Shown in pieces: positions 48,600 through 60,359 of a stretch of 64,000 bases of DNA. Position 1 is the stretch's first letter. Each line of letters begins with the position of its first letter. Made by a program: the position numbers and the translations under genes. This stretch comes from Scatophagus argus. Taxonomy: Eukaryota; Chordata; Actinopteri; Scatophagidae. The stretch lies in the NCBI RefSeq assembly GCF_020382885.2, contig NC_058511.1, positions 6,603,501 through 6,667,500 on the forward strand. Reading direction: 5' to 3'. Below the pieces are notes generated by a model. It was not told the origin of the DNA, did no database searches, and saw only the letters and a list, made by a program, of their open reading frames with translations.

Positions 48600-49590
48600 T
48601 GAATGTAAAAATATGTTGAAATGTCTTAAATACACCAGGTGGTTATTTGGATTTCTGGGTCCACACTGAACTCTGCAACCGTGATAAGAAAAGTTTTTGT
48701 TTGGTTGGGGTATAATAAATGTAGCCAAGTCCATATATGCAATGCAAAACATTCTTGAATTTGCCTGTTTGCCCGCGGACCTGAGAGAACTGTTTGCAGA
48801 GCGATGATGCAAATAGATAAAGTCAGTGGAAGGTGCTTTGAATCTAAATATTTGGAGTTCCTTTAAACCTAACATTCACCTGCTCTCTTTGATTGCTATC
48901 TTCTTCTTCTTTGATTCATTCTTTTAAAGAATTTCTTTTTCTGATTTACTGTGGTGGCGGTGGTGTATATTTGAAATACCGATTTTAACAGGCAGAAACT
49001 TCCCTCTGATAACTGGAATATGGACAAACACATTGTGATCACAAAAACGAGGTCATTGATAAGAAGAAGAAGAAGATGACTTTATTTTTAAGGCTGCAGC
49101 AGAAAACATTCAAGAACAGAAACAGCTTAGGAACTTAAGACATTTCACAGTTTGGCATATTGCAGATTTAAACTTCACTCCAAATTGATATTTTGTTGAA
49201 GAAAAAAAAGGTAAAATTGATTTGTAAGAATAGTTCAGAACTTGACATGGCCACATCTGATATTATGACTGCACCACTGTGGTTTTACTGTTTGACTAAA
49301 CTAGCCACGAAATGTCTACCTACTAATAAATAAGTCTTCATCTACTTACTTATTTACATACTTGTCAAACTGCCTCAAGCAGTAAACCTGCTTCATTAAT
49401 TAAGTGCAACAAAACTGTGATTATATAACAACAGTCCTTGCATAACAAAATAATCAAAACAATAAAATGCCAGGGTTACTATCTTTGTACTGATCTTAAA
49501 AAAACTTTTAAATATTGGAAAATCTGTAAAAATCTACTCTCAAAAGGATAATGGAAACCTGTATTTTAATTTTCTAGAATTATAATACTT
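48600..49590. other. Region between the orphan promoter and the rsph3 3' end
   Basis: AT-rich, with no gene recognised on either strand. A possible donor (acaccag|gtggtt) follows an in-frame ATG at 48613, but no matching downstream exon was found. Confidence 0.4.
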
Positions 49591-49595
49591 TGTGT

Positions 49596-49601
49596 TTTAT
49601 T
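49596..49601 (-). terminator. rsph3: Candidate poly(A) signal of rsph3
   Basis: Minus-strand AATAAA about 190 bp beyond the stop codon at 49791-49793, which would give a short 3' UTR. Confidence 0.5.
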
Positions 49602-49790
49602 GTTTTTGGTATTGGGAATGTTGTCATTGTCTTTGCATGCATTAAATTAAAGGCTCTTTTAACAAAAATAACACACATGCACCAGTATTATGACCTGAAA
49701 GGGACAATGCTTCATAGTTTAGTTTGTGAAAAAAAAGTATTTCTGAGAATACATTGGTGCCCCTTGACCTTTCTCCGTGAATCATTATCA

Positions 49791-52700
49791 CTACTGTTTC
49801 TCTGCATTCTCAGATTTAGCTGGCTGTGCCTCCAGTGCTTTGAACCTCTCCAGTCTCTCCTGTGTGGCATCATAGATGATAGCTGAAAGAGAGGATGAAG
49901 ATGTTTCAGTCACTGCTCTGTGCACAAAGTGCTCGACATTAATGGTGCATGTAATGTTTAAAAACAACCACTAGATGGCATTCGAGTAACGTCTCCGTTC
50001 TTTTCGGCCTCCTGACTGACCCCTGGAGGAGGACTTGTGAAATGTGGGCCTCTAGAACATGTTGATTAGACTGCAACAACTCAGAGGAAGATTATTTTTA
50101 AATCTGTAGTTTTGGGGGACAAATTATGGCTTACAGTTTGTGTCCAGTTTTGAGCAAGTAGTGTACACTGAAGTGATAAAAAAAGTAAATAGTGGTGCTG
50201 AATGATGGTGTGTTTATGGTTAGCGAGAAGCCCCCTGCAGCGTAGCATTTGTGTACTACTCTATCAGAAAATGAAATCTGAAGAAAGAAGCACTAAGTGA
50301 ACAGGAAGCATTTGAGAAAGCAGGATTACAGACAAGGCCACAGCTCAGCATAATCAGAGGAACGTCTTCGACATGTCTTCAAAAAAAGCAAATTCCCTTA
50401 CTGTCCAGCAGTTCTCTCGCTGTGTTTCTCCTCTCCAAACTGTGGTCAACCTCAGCTATCAGCCACGGGAAGAAATTAGTCTCAATATCTGGAAATCAAA
50501 ACCACAAGTAAGATAGAGGACGAAACACTCATATCAAAATCCTGATGACCTTATCTGTTACCAGACACAGACAACTTCCACACTGTGTGTGGTGAGGGAG
50601 CGATAACCTCATGTGCAAAAGAGGAGAAAATTGGAAGGAAGAGCATTGCAACAAAGGAAGGCTAACCTTTCTCCACGGGGTCATAGAAGTAGCCATGAGT
50701 TCTCAGTGAGGTAAAGACTGCTGGTACGAGGCCAGCCAAGTACTGCTGGGTGTACGCTCGAGCAGCAATCTTCTCTGCAGTCTCTCTTTCTATCTTCAGC
50801 ATCTCCCTCTGCTGTGCAATTCTACGCTTCTGAATCCAGAAGAAACATCATGTTAAACAAACACAATCTGTGGTTGTTAGTGTGAATGATCTAGTCTGTT
50901 GATTTAATATAATTGTGATTAACAGAAGAAAAAAATCTGAACTGTGGCAACCACATATTAGCTTGAAATAACGAGACAAAGAAACGAGTAGTTAGTTGGG
51001 GCAGTGATAGCAATCCATTTCTGAGCAAAGTAGAGACCACAACCCACAGACACTCAAGCTGTTTGACTCACAAGTGGCCTCAAGGGAATGCAGAGCAAAC
51101 AACACAGGAAAGAGGTCTTGGCAACACAGATAGGGACATTAAGTCAGTCATTTTCTATACCGCTTCATCTGTCAGGGTCATGGTGGGGCTGGAGCCCGGC
51201 CCAGCTAACTACAGGCGAGAGGCGGGGTACAACCTGGACTGATCGCCAGTCAATCGCAGGGCTGACACACAAAGACAACCAGACACTCACACCTAGGGGC
51301 AATGTAGAGTAGCCAATGAACCTAGTGTGCATGTTTTTGGGAGGAAGCCAGAGTACCTGGAGAAAACCCATGTAAACTCCATACAGAAGGGCCCAGACCA
51401 GGATTTGAACCTGGAACCCTCTTGCTATGAGGCAACAGTGCTAACCACTGCACCACCACCAATTAAAGAACCAAAAAAAACTTCAAATATTATCTGATTT
51501 TCTAATTTAACCGATGACAGAGTCTCCTCAACATGTGACTATACAAATCTCTCTTGTAAAATAAGGGTCACGGTGCTTGCAGTAAGAATCTAAAGAAGTA
51601 ACTTTTCAGTATAGTGAATGAAATTATGCAAACTATGTAATTCTATGACTGGCATACTTCCTCTTCACTGTGGCGTCTCTCCTGCTCCCGAAGCCGCTGC
51701 ACCTCTGCCAGCTCGTTATTTCGAAGTTCATTGAAGGCCCTCTGCTGGGCCCTCAGATGGGCCAGCTCCTCCTCCTCCATCACCTCCTCCAGAGATCGTT
51801 CTATTACCTTACCCACCAGGACCTCCAACACTGGCTGCACCTCCTTGTCAAAGTCAAACAACTGCAGAGGATACTAGTAGTAAGCAAGCATTCGAGTGAA
51901 GTTCATAAAGTTGGAACAGAATAAAAGCAAAGTCGGCCAACATATTTTGGCAAGAAAAACACTGCACCCTATATATGTCATAATACAAACAACGACTCTG
52001 CATTCCTGCTAATCCTGTCTTTTGAACTCTAAACTCTGAGTCTGTAACACAGGATTTCAGTTATATTATGAATATGCAGTCACCAAGTCAAAGCTGACAT
52101 AATCCTGAGTAAACAGATGACAACATACAACTATAAACTGGCCTTCTCTGGTGGAGTTTCCCTTTGAGTAATGTCTAAAACAAGTGTAATATGTTTTATT
52201 AGATATTAGAGCTATGCTGAGGCTGTTAAGTGTAGAAAGTGCGGCCAAATGTTCAGATTTGGATCACCTACCTCTGCCTCCTCTACCTGTGTTTCAGCAT
52301 CTTTACCAGATTTGGCAGGTATAAAGAGCGGGGTTGCCGGTTTGTCCAGGAAAGCATCAGTCTGGCACTCAATATCCGTAGTCACTACAATATCACTTAA
52401 CTCTTCAAGATAAAGCTCTAAAAAATAAAGGTCAGAGTATTACAAACTGGCCACCCTGAACAAGTTCATAATGAACTGAGTACATTACAGATGTAGAAGG
52501 TCTGCAGCTGGCCACAGAAACGCCTGACCTGTTTGGACGACAGTGTGTTTTCTGCCCTGCAGGGCCTCGGGCGTCGTGGATCTGAGCTGCTCCTTGGCAC
52601 GTTTTCCAGCAATGGCTCTCCTGATCTTCTGTTGTCTTTGCATTTCAGCAGGGTCTGGCAGAGCTGTCTGTCAAAGGGTGATTACGCACATTTTTAAAAC

Positions 52701-53590
52701 AACAAAGGCAAACCCACAAGGGATCAAGCATAGGAAAATGGATGTTTCATACGTACAGGTGGTATGATGTGTTGGGAGTATGTGTTTCCTCTGACAACAC
52801 GGCGATCATACATAATGTTTCCATAATTAATGCGTGTCCTGCATTGTCAAGGAAAAACACAGTGCAGTTAGTGCAGTTATGTCATTATTAGCCGTTAGCC
52901 TCAGTGATAAGCTGACCCATGTTCTTATGGTCTGCGAGAGTTGAACAAGGTTTAAGCGTTTAACTGGCCCGTATTTTTTCAGCCATTTCTCTTCTGCCAT
53001 GCAGAAAGTACGAAAAACATGTACTTAAGTTAAATTACTTGTATCACAGTGTAAAAATGTTCAGTTACAAGCAAAAGCCATTCAGCAGAACACCTTTACA
53101 TTCTTATACACGATATGATTGGCCTTTTATTGTGACTGATTTAGCAAGGTATTGATGGATAGTATTATCTATAGCAATGTGACATTTTGCATGAGCTGCT
53201 TGTCTTGAATGTAAAATATTTAAAGGTAAGAAATTAGTAGCTATAATTGTCAAATAAAGGTATAAAAGGTATAATATTCTCCTGTGAACTGCAATATAAT
53301 TTAGTAAAAAATAAAATAAAATGGAAGCACGCTAATAAAGAGTACCTCGACGGTGTACTTAAGTAAAGTACTCGAGTAAATTTGCTTATTTACTGTTAGC
53401 TATATTTGGTCTCTCGTTAGCGTGTAGCTGGTGAGACTGAAGCAGCGATGGCGCTTGACGCTATACATAACAAACGTTACTGTTCAGACAGAGGTTCTCC
53501 TTGTCTGGAGCGGTCCTTAACAGGTCTGGGGCGACTTGAGAAGATGTAACATCCGTTTGAATCTGTTTTCCTGTTTAAAGCAAAAGCCAT
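49791..53590 (-). CDS. rsph3: Radial spoke head protein 3 (RSPH3)
   Basis: Eight exons join in frame to 340 residues: 53481-53590, 52757-52838, 52529-52667, 52272-52417, 51658-51861, 50667-50829, 50402-50488 and 49791-49882 (TAG). Landmarks in order are NYGNIMYDRRVVRGNTY (residues 40-56), RRAIAGKRAKEQLR, ECQTDAFLDKPATPLFIPAK, and the long helix from LFDFDKEVQPVLEVLVGKVI to ELRNNELAEVQRLREQERRH (residues about 160-225). These are followed by RETAEKIAARAYTQQYLAGL, GYFYDPVE and FFPWLIAEVD. RSPH3 is the base and scaffold subunit of axonemal radial spokes in motile cilia. It binds PKA regulatory subunits through an amphipathic helix. Human RSPH3 is longer at the N terminus; here the frame opens shortly before the conserved core. 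The start ATG (53590-53588) is the first in the exon and no longer frame was seen. Confidence 0.95.
51135..51470 (+). repeat. Dispersed fish repeat (SINE-like) in rsph3 intron 5
   Basis: The sequence runs cattttctataccgcttcat, cagggtcatggtggggctgg, agcccggcccagctaactac, gccagtcaatcgcaggg, ggatttgaacctggaaccct and gctaaccactgcaccaccac. This is a very abundant repeat in percomorph genomes. The GATTTGAACC box is part of the repeat and not a tRNA. It sits wholly in the intron between 50830 and 51657. Confidence 0.7.
53000..53385 (-). repeat. Degenerate repeat of the tactttactt family in rsph3 intron 1
   Basis: Motifs such as agtacgaaaaacatgtactt, gttacaagcaaaagccatt and cttaagtaaagtactcgag match the family at 15834-17270. 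It lies in the intron between rsph3 exons 1 and 2. Confidence 0.5.
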
Positions 53591-53680
53591 TTTTTTTGCA
53601 GAAACTGTCGGACTCCTGAGCCAAAGTCAAACCTTAGTAACACACAAACTAAAACAATCAAGAGGAGAGGAACAACGAAC

Positions 53681-53693
53681 GGTTGTGGCAACC
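53681..53693 (-). promoter_or_regulatory. rsph3: X-box-like (RFX) inverted repeat upstream of rsph3
   Basis: GGTTGTGGCAACC is a perfect inverted repeat (GGTTG/CAACC) 91 bp before the start codon. It resembles the RFX half-site pair GTTGCC...GGCAAC that controls ciliary genes but is not a perfect X-box. It fits the axonemal role of RSPH3. Confidence 0.4.
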
Positions 53694-53759
53694 GTCTCCA
53701 GGAAGTGTAGCCCAACGGCCAAACGCCATTTCCTTTGGAGCATTCGAGGGAAAGAAATT

Positions 53760-56700
53760 ACTTTTACTACTTCCGGTCTAACTACTACTACGGAAGGACT
53801 ACTGCTACTACGCCTACTACAACATATAACATTAACACTTCTATAACAACTACTAGATTTCACTGTTATTACTTGTGCCACTATACTACTATTATTGTTG
53901 CTAGACTAGCTGCTAGTTAGCTTATTACTAACCTACTTATTAGTGCCTACTGCTGTTGTTACTCCCACTAATAAAACTATTTTATTTAATTTTTTGTTTT
54001 ATTTTTAAGTATTTTTTTTCTCTTTATGTGTGGTTTTCTATTTGTACATTTTCTGCTGTTCTTGTGGTGTTTTCGTATTAGAATACTAAATACTGTGAGC
54101 TGAGGCTCAGGCTTGACAGCTGTTGACTTTTTTGTATACTTTATGTGCAGGCAGAACAGATCTGTGCATTTGAAAACAGCTTTGTTTTACCCACAAGCGG
54201 CACTGAAATGTGGGCGGCATGGGGCATTTAGTAAAGGAAAGCAGAAACTCAACTCAAGATTATGTTAACCACAGAGAGAATTTTCAGCTCTATCAAAAGT
54301 CTGAGAGTGTCAGAGAAAACTAGGGCACCAAGACTTACACAAAGCTGTGTTCAGGAGTACAAAGGTGAGAGCTCTGTGGTCAGAGTGATGACAGAGCTGA
54401 CGCATTTGTGTTGTGTGTGTTGTTTTTTTTCATGTTTCCATATCAGAGATTTCATGGCAAAGATGATTGTGCCATAGTTTTGCATGTTTAATTTGTTAGA
54501 AAACAGGTGTGCACTAACTACAGGTATAATATGTAACATTTCAATACTAAAATGTCTAAAAACAAACCTTTGTTAAATATTTTGTTGAGTTGTGTACTTA
54601 TATACTACCCCAGACATTTCCAACAAGGTTCAAACCTTTAGAAATCAATTATTTTATTCAAAGCAACAGTGTGCTTCATTTGATTGCTTGTCAGTGGCAT
54701 CGCACCCTCTTTATAGTTGACCTGAGTTCCAGGGAAACACAGGAAACACCAGATGATACATCAGAGAGTGAGAATGGAAGTCAGCGAACGTGACAAAGAT
54801 TTACATGTTACCTGGTTTGTGAACATAATTTCAGCCTGACTCGAACAGTTCAAACAGATTTTCATTGGCAAAGGTGGTTCTTAAAAAATGAAGACGCCAG
54901 ATCCCGTAATGCTGTGCTACTTCACGATGTCATCACCCCTACAAAACTACGTCTTTTGTTATTGTTTTGACTGAGAGAAATTACACACTGTGCATTTACA
55001 TAACCAAAGGGTCACATTTCTGTAAAAACTACAATGACTACTACTACTACCACCTCCGCTTCTACCACTGCTATACTTACTGTTTACCAAAAGCTTAAGA
55101 TGATTCTGCCACAGTTTGACATATTCCATTTGTTTTATAACAAAAGACACTCTAACTATACAAAGCGTAATTATGTAACATTTCCACGAAAACCATAATT
55201 TGTTCACAACACAAACAGCCGAGTATAGCTGCGGCCGGCGGGCAGTTCATTGTTGGAGCTACGTCATGTGTTTTGATCTATTTTTAAAAGGAATAATGGA
55301 TGTCTGTTTGGATGAGTGGGGAGGTTTCCGTGCCATAATGGCTTTCTCACTGTGCTATACTGTTTATGTTTCAGCTGTCACAAATCATTACATGTTATTA
55401 AAGATAATTAAAGCCTTTTCTCATTAGCGTTGACTGTCAGCCATGAAATTATGCAAGCGGCAGTGCAAACTTGCACACATTCACCTTTTTTCAGTGCCAC
55501 AGCTCACCTTTTACAAATCCACAAAGTTGATTACTATACTTTCTAACATCTTTGATTACACATAATGAAGAGGTGGAACAAGCATTCACATTCTAGTCTA
55601 AACCCTTTCTCAGTATGTCATGGAGCATAATGATTTAAAAATGTATAAAGTTGATGGACTGGGCAAAATAACAGAGACATCTGAACATTTTAATCCAGTC
55701 CAATGCACTGGTCCAAAATCACTACTTTAGTGAAGCTTATAATGTTAACTTTGTATCCAGTTTCCATCAGGTATCAATAAAGTATTTCTGATTCTGATTC
55801 TACCAATATAATATAACCCGTATTTAATCTGGTAAACTATAATAATAATAAGACTCTCGTTCTGTGTCTGAAATCCCATACCCGCAGGTCATGTGATCAT
55901 ATCTCTATGACAACCGAAAAACCTCCACATGATGAGGATGGCCATGAGATATAGTTGCTTCAGAAAAAACAAATAAATAAAATTTGCAATAAGACCATTT
56001 CCAAGGTCATTTCCAAGGTCAAGGTCCAAGGTCATTCACAAATGTCTCTATACAGGCTCATGATGCATAGTGGCTTAGCACTGAGCCTTGATTGCACATG
56101 GGACTTTTATTACCCCCGGGGTTTCACCTCTCAGACCCTGCCCTGCAATATTATACATAATGTGGTATCAGTTTACACTGAGTGCCACTAATTGGCGGAC
56201 ACATCATCACACTGAATACATTGGAATACTATATACCTTTCATATTTAATGAGCAGTCACAAGCTGAGCAGTAACAATGTACACTGATGAAGGGAGGTCG
56301 TTTATTGATTGGATGTTTGCAGACGACAACTTGCTCTGCTTAAAAGGCGTTCCTTTACTTACAGCAATGCAGTGTATACTTTATTTACTTGTGTTAAGTT
56401 AGAGTCGGCCAATGGAAGCCCCAAATGCAGAAAGGACACGGGAAAAGTGAATAAAAAGACATAAACTCAAAAATGAACTGAGGAAGGCAGGCCAACAAAA
56501 AGAAACTAAAAGTAAAAGCCCAAGTCCAAATAAAGAATAATCCACAATGCACAGCAAACTCACCACAGAGTAGCACATAACACAGGGAAGGAAGCAAACA
56601 GACAAAACTGACCACATACACAAGGAGAGAACAAGTGTGTATATGCAAGATAACAAGACACAAGTGAAACTAATCAGCTGAGGAGCAAACATCAAAAGCA

Positions 56701-57440
56701 GAAGGAAAAGACAAAGACATTAAATGTAAATCTAAGGACACAGGAGGAGAAAAACTACTAACTAAAACAGAAAACTCACTAAGCATAAATTCCAAATTCG
56801 GGAAATTAGACTAGCATATTAAATTAAATTACATTTCATTGACTTTTGGACGAATAATTTGGGGTTATCAAATCACTTTTATGGTTGTTAATGGACTTGT
56901 CATACAAGCAGCAAAGCTACTGGGATGACAGTGTTGGTCTGTCAGGCCTTCGCTTAAGGTCAGACTATCTAGAATATCTCAACAGCTAATGGACGAACTG
57001 CCACAAGACTTTGTGCAGATGTTCATGTTCCCCAGAGGAAGAACCCTGTTGGGTTTGTTGATCTAACCTTTCCTCTAGCGCCACCTTCTACAATACACAG
57101 TGAAATGTCTCAGCAATTATCAAATGACTTGCCATGAAATTTGCTGCAAACGTTGAGTCCCAGCTCTACTTCGTCTTTAGCGTGCTAACATGCAAAAATA
57201 AGATGATGGTGATCTTTCAACTGATACCACAGACTGATATAATATGAGTCAAGATCCTTCACATTTAAAAAGTTAACTTTGGCCCAGTAGAGGTAAGAAA
57301 CAGATCACAGTGCACATTCCATCTAGTACTTCCTTGTAAGGTTTGAGATATGATAAAAATCTATATTTGTTCAAGATGACGCAGTTTGATGTGACTTTAT
57401 AAAGATTTTAAAGTTTTATTTTTGCAGATATTTTGTCATA
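53760..57440. other. Intergenic region between rsph3 and the Tc1 element
   Basis: No gene was recognised. It contains ACT-rich low-complexity sequence (53760-53930), two related degenerate repeats with tatgtaacatttc (about 54440-54730 and 55070-55190), a retrotransposon-like tail (tatcaataaagtatttctga, near 55774-55803), and an inverted copy of the gctaacatgc repeat (about 56935-57230). Confidence 0.5.
56935..57230 (-). repeat. Dispersed repeat, opposite-orientation copy of the 15420-15830 family
   Basis: Shared motifs in reverse are aatatctcaacagctaatgg, ctctagcgccaccttctaca, tgccatgaaatttgctgc and gcgtgctaacatgcaaaaat. Not coding. Confidence 0.5.
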
Positions 57441-57442
57441 TA

Positions 57443-59079
57443 CAGTGGTGGTCAAAAGTTTACATACACTTGTAAAGAACATAATGTCATGGCTGTCTTG
57501 AGTTTCCAGTTATTTCAACAACTCTGATTTTTCTCTGATATAGTGATTGGAACAGATCCTTCTTTGTCACAAAAAACATTCATGAAGTTTGATTCTTTTA
57601 TGACTTTATTATGGGTAAACTGAAAATGTGACGAAATCCGCTGGGTCAAAAATATACATACAGCAATGCTAATATTTGGTTACATGTCCTTTGGCCATTT
57701 TTACTTCAATTAGGCGCTTTTGGTAGCCATCCACAAGCTTCTGGCAAGTTTCTGGTTGAATCTTTGACCACTCCTCTTGACAGAATTGGTGCAGTTCAGT
57801 AAAATTTGTTGGCTTTCTGACATGGACTTGTTTCTTCAGCATTATCCACATGTTCTCAATGGGATTTAAGTCAGGACTTTGGGAAGGCCATTCTAAAACC
57901 TTAATTCTAGCCTGATTTAGCCATTCCATTACCACTTTTGATGTGTGTTTGGGGTCATTGTCCTGTTGGAACACCCAACTGCGCCCAAGACCCAACCTTC
58001 GGGCTGATGACTTCAGGTTTTCTTGAAGAATTTGAAGGTAATCCTCCTTCTTCATTGTCCCATTGACTCTCTGTAAAGCACCAGTTCCATTGGCAGCAAA
58101 ACAGGCCCACAGCATAATACTACCACCACCGTGCTTGATGGTAGGCATGGTGTTCTTGGGGTTAAAGGCCTCACCTTTTCTCCTCCAAACATATTGCTGG
58201 GCATTGTGGCCAAACAGCTCAATTTTTGTTTCATCTGACCACAGAACTTTCCTCCAGAAGGTCTTATCTTTGTCCATGTGATCAGCAGCAAACTTTAGTC
58301 GAGCCTTAAGGTGCCGCTTTTGGAGCAAGGGCTTCCTTCTTGCACGGCAGCCTCTCAGTCCATGGCGATGCAAAACACGCTTGACTGTGGACACTGACAC
58401 CTGTGTTCCAGCAGCTTCTAATTCTTGGCAGATCTGCTTTTTGGTGCTCCTGGGTTGACTCTTCACCCTCCTGACCAGTTTTCTCTCAGCAGCAGGTGAC
58501 AGCTTGCGTTTTCTTCCTGATCGTGGCAGTGACAAAACAGTGCCATGCACTTTATACTTACAAACAATTGTTTGCACTGTTGCTCTTGGAACCTGCAGCT
58601 GCTTTGAAATGGCTCCAAGTGACTTTCCTGACTTGTTCAAGTCAATGATTCTCTTTTTCAAATCTGTGCTGAGCTCCTTTGACTTTCCCATTGTAGCGTT
58701 TGTGGGTGTTTTTATCCAATGAGCCCTTTTTAAATGGCCTCAGAGAAGTCACCAGCTGTAGTCACTCATAATCACTCACAAGAACTTAAGAGGTCATGCT
58801 ATGAAGCTCATGTCATTGACACAACTTTCTAAGTCTCCAAAATTGCTCATTCATGTTGCTGTATGTATATTTTTGACCCAGCTGATTTCGTCACATTTTC
58901 AGTTTACCCATAATAAAGTCATAAAAGAATCAAACTTCATGAATGTTTTTTGCGACAAAGAAGGATCTGTTCCAATCACTATATCAGAGAAAAATCAGAG
59001 TTGTTGAAATAACTGGAAACTCAAGACAGCCATGACATTATGTTCTTTACAAGTGTATGTAAACTTTTGACCACCACTG
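57443..59079 (-). mobile_element. Full-length Tc1/mariner transposon, 1637 bp
   Basis: The element starts CAGTGGTGGTCAAAAGTT and ends with its exact inverse, flanked by TA on both sides (57441-57442 and 59080-59081). Terminal inverted repeats are 224 bp (57443-57666 and 58856-59079) and differ by eye at only two positions. Each contains an outer and an inner direct repeat (ggtcaaaagtttacatacac at 57450-57469 and the related ggtcaaaaatatacatac at 57644-57661), the IR/DR layout known from Sleeping Beauty-type elements. The transposase frame between them is open. Together these signs point to a recent insertion that may still be able to move. Confidence 0.96.
57669..58691 (-). CDS. Tc1-family transposase, complete (340 residues)
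   Basis: The frame runs from ATG (58691-58689) to a stop without a break, with the 340-residue length typical of fish Tc1 transposases. Residues 1-115 hold the paired-like double helix-turn-helix DNA-binding region (KSGKSLGAISKQLQVPRATV, VSVSTVKRVLHRHGL) with the GRKRK basic hook between the two. The catalytic DDE triad is present as D153 (LWSDETKIELFG), D244 (QQDNDPKHTS) and E279 (SPDLNPIENMW). A glycine-rich KHGGGSIMLW box is also intact. The enzyme cuts and pastes DNA at TA sites. Protein and spacing are close to the Sleeping Beauty/Passport group, without being identical. Confidence 0.97.
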   Translation of the reverse strand: MGKSKELSTDLKKRIIDLNKSGKSLGAISKQLQVPRATVQTIVCKYKVHGTVLSLPRSGRKRKLSPAAERKLVRRVKSQPRSTKKQICQELEAAGTQVSVSTVKRVLHRHGLRGCRARRKPLLQKRHLKARLKFAADHMDKDKTFWRKVLWSDETKIELFGHNAQQYVWRRKGEAFNPKNTMPTIKHGGGSIMLWACFAANGTGALQRVNGTMKKEDYLQILQENLKSSARRLGLGRSWVFQQDNDPKHTSKVVMEWLNQARIKVLEWPSQSPDLNPIENMWIMLKKQVHVRKPTNFTELHQFCQEEWSKIQPETCQKLVDGYQKRLIEVKMAKGHVTKY

Positions 59080-59084
59080 TATGT

Positions 59085-60025
59085 ACTAATTCAGCTCTCT
59101 GGTGGTGATGCTTGCAGGAGTGGATGTGTTCCATTATTTTGGAAGATTTTCTTGTTTTTGTTTGGTGAGTCTTTCCTGCAGGCCTATTTTACCTTAGTGC
59201 AACTTTTGGTTGAATTAAATTGACTTTTTAAGAAAGGAGGCAATGTGTTAACTAACTTCAGAGCGGAAGGAAGAGGTGTCATCAGCTCATTGTGCCATCA
59301 GAGACAAGAGGAACAGCAATTCAGAGAAAAACCAAATCCGCCCATGTGACCATGTCTGGTTTCCTTCTGTTCAACATATGTGCCAGAACATGCTGTGCTC
59401 TGAATGAAGGCTGTTTGCCACTGTTATGCAACACATCTAGCAAAGAGAAGTAGTGCCTGTCATCCATTTTCTCATTAATTCTACCGCTAATGGTTTGATT
59501 GGGGAGCAATTCAGGGTCATGACATCAATTTATACAAACAAAGAAAAAAAATGCACTGTTTTACTTTGTGATTTTCTTTTATTGTGTTACTTTACATTAC
59601 ATTCTCGTATGTTATTAGCTAAAATATTTTATGGTTGAATTCCATGACTCTGAGAGACCCCTTAACAAATCTATTGCATTCTCACTTTTTTTACACTTTT
59701 GCATACAAATAAACAAAACCATCATCATCAGAAAAGTGCTTTAATGTAGTGGAAGACAGACCAAAGATTTACAGAAAGCCTAAAGACTTTGTGTTCAACT
59801 TGCAATACTGCACATACATCAATAAACTCTCAAAACAACATAGACACTCAAACAGTATAGCATATTTTATCCACAGCAGCTAACTGTGCTTTAATAGCTT
59901 CATTGTGATAGACTAGATATCTGTCGTGATAACAGCATATCATATAAATGTCGTACTCTAAATAGTACTACTGAGAAAGTGCAACCACAGAGGGGGCACA
60001 TAGCTGACATTCATTCAAAATCAGC
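59085..60025. other. Intergenic region between the Tc1 element and tagap
   Basis: AT-rich. No gene, clear repeat or RNA gene was recognised; part may be tagap 3' UTR if a poly(A) site further left is used. Confidence 0.4.
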
Positions 60026-60030
60026 TGGAG

Positions 60031-60036
60031 TTTATT
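60031..60036 (-). terminator. tagap: Candidate poly(A) signal of tagap
   Basis: Minus-strand AATAAA (plus tttatt) about 325 bp beyond the stop codon. One of several possible hexamers in this AT-rich stretch. Confidence 0.35.
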
Positions 60037-60359
60037 TACACATACAAGCTTTCCTCTAACACACAGATGCACAGTGGGCAGAGCCTTAAACACATGGCTT
60101 CTCTGTCTGACCAAATGATAAAACTGTGAAAAGGAGTCTAGACAGAAGTAGCTGGTGCTATGAAGCCAAACTATTAATAAAACATACAGTCAAGCCATCT
60201 TATGTTCTCTAACCTTCATTCAGACTCTGAATGAATAAAAAAAGAAGCCTGCAAGCCTGCTAACTTGCAGAAAACCCAACATTTTGCTTTGCCAACTGAT
60301 ATTTAACTCTCATGTCTGTATTGTCCAAAATACAAAGTGTGAAACAGTCCCACAGTCAT

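Noticed and set aside
48613-48644. Possible tetraspanin-like first exon (MLKCLKYTR) behind the orphan promoter
   Set aside because: The resemblance covers fewer than ten residues, and no following tetraspanin exon was found on the plus strand up to the rsph3 3' end.
51405-51425. tRNA-like B-box (ggatttgaacctgg)
   Set aside because: It is part of the abundant dispersed repeat at 51135-51470; no A-box and no cloverleaf could be drawn around it.
58063-58722. Frames opposite and out of phase with the transposase
   Set aside because: They are shadows of the conserved transposase coding sequence and lack any own signal.
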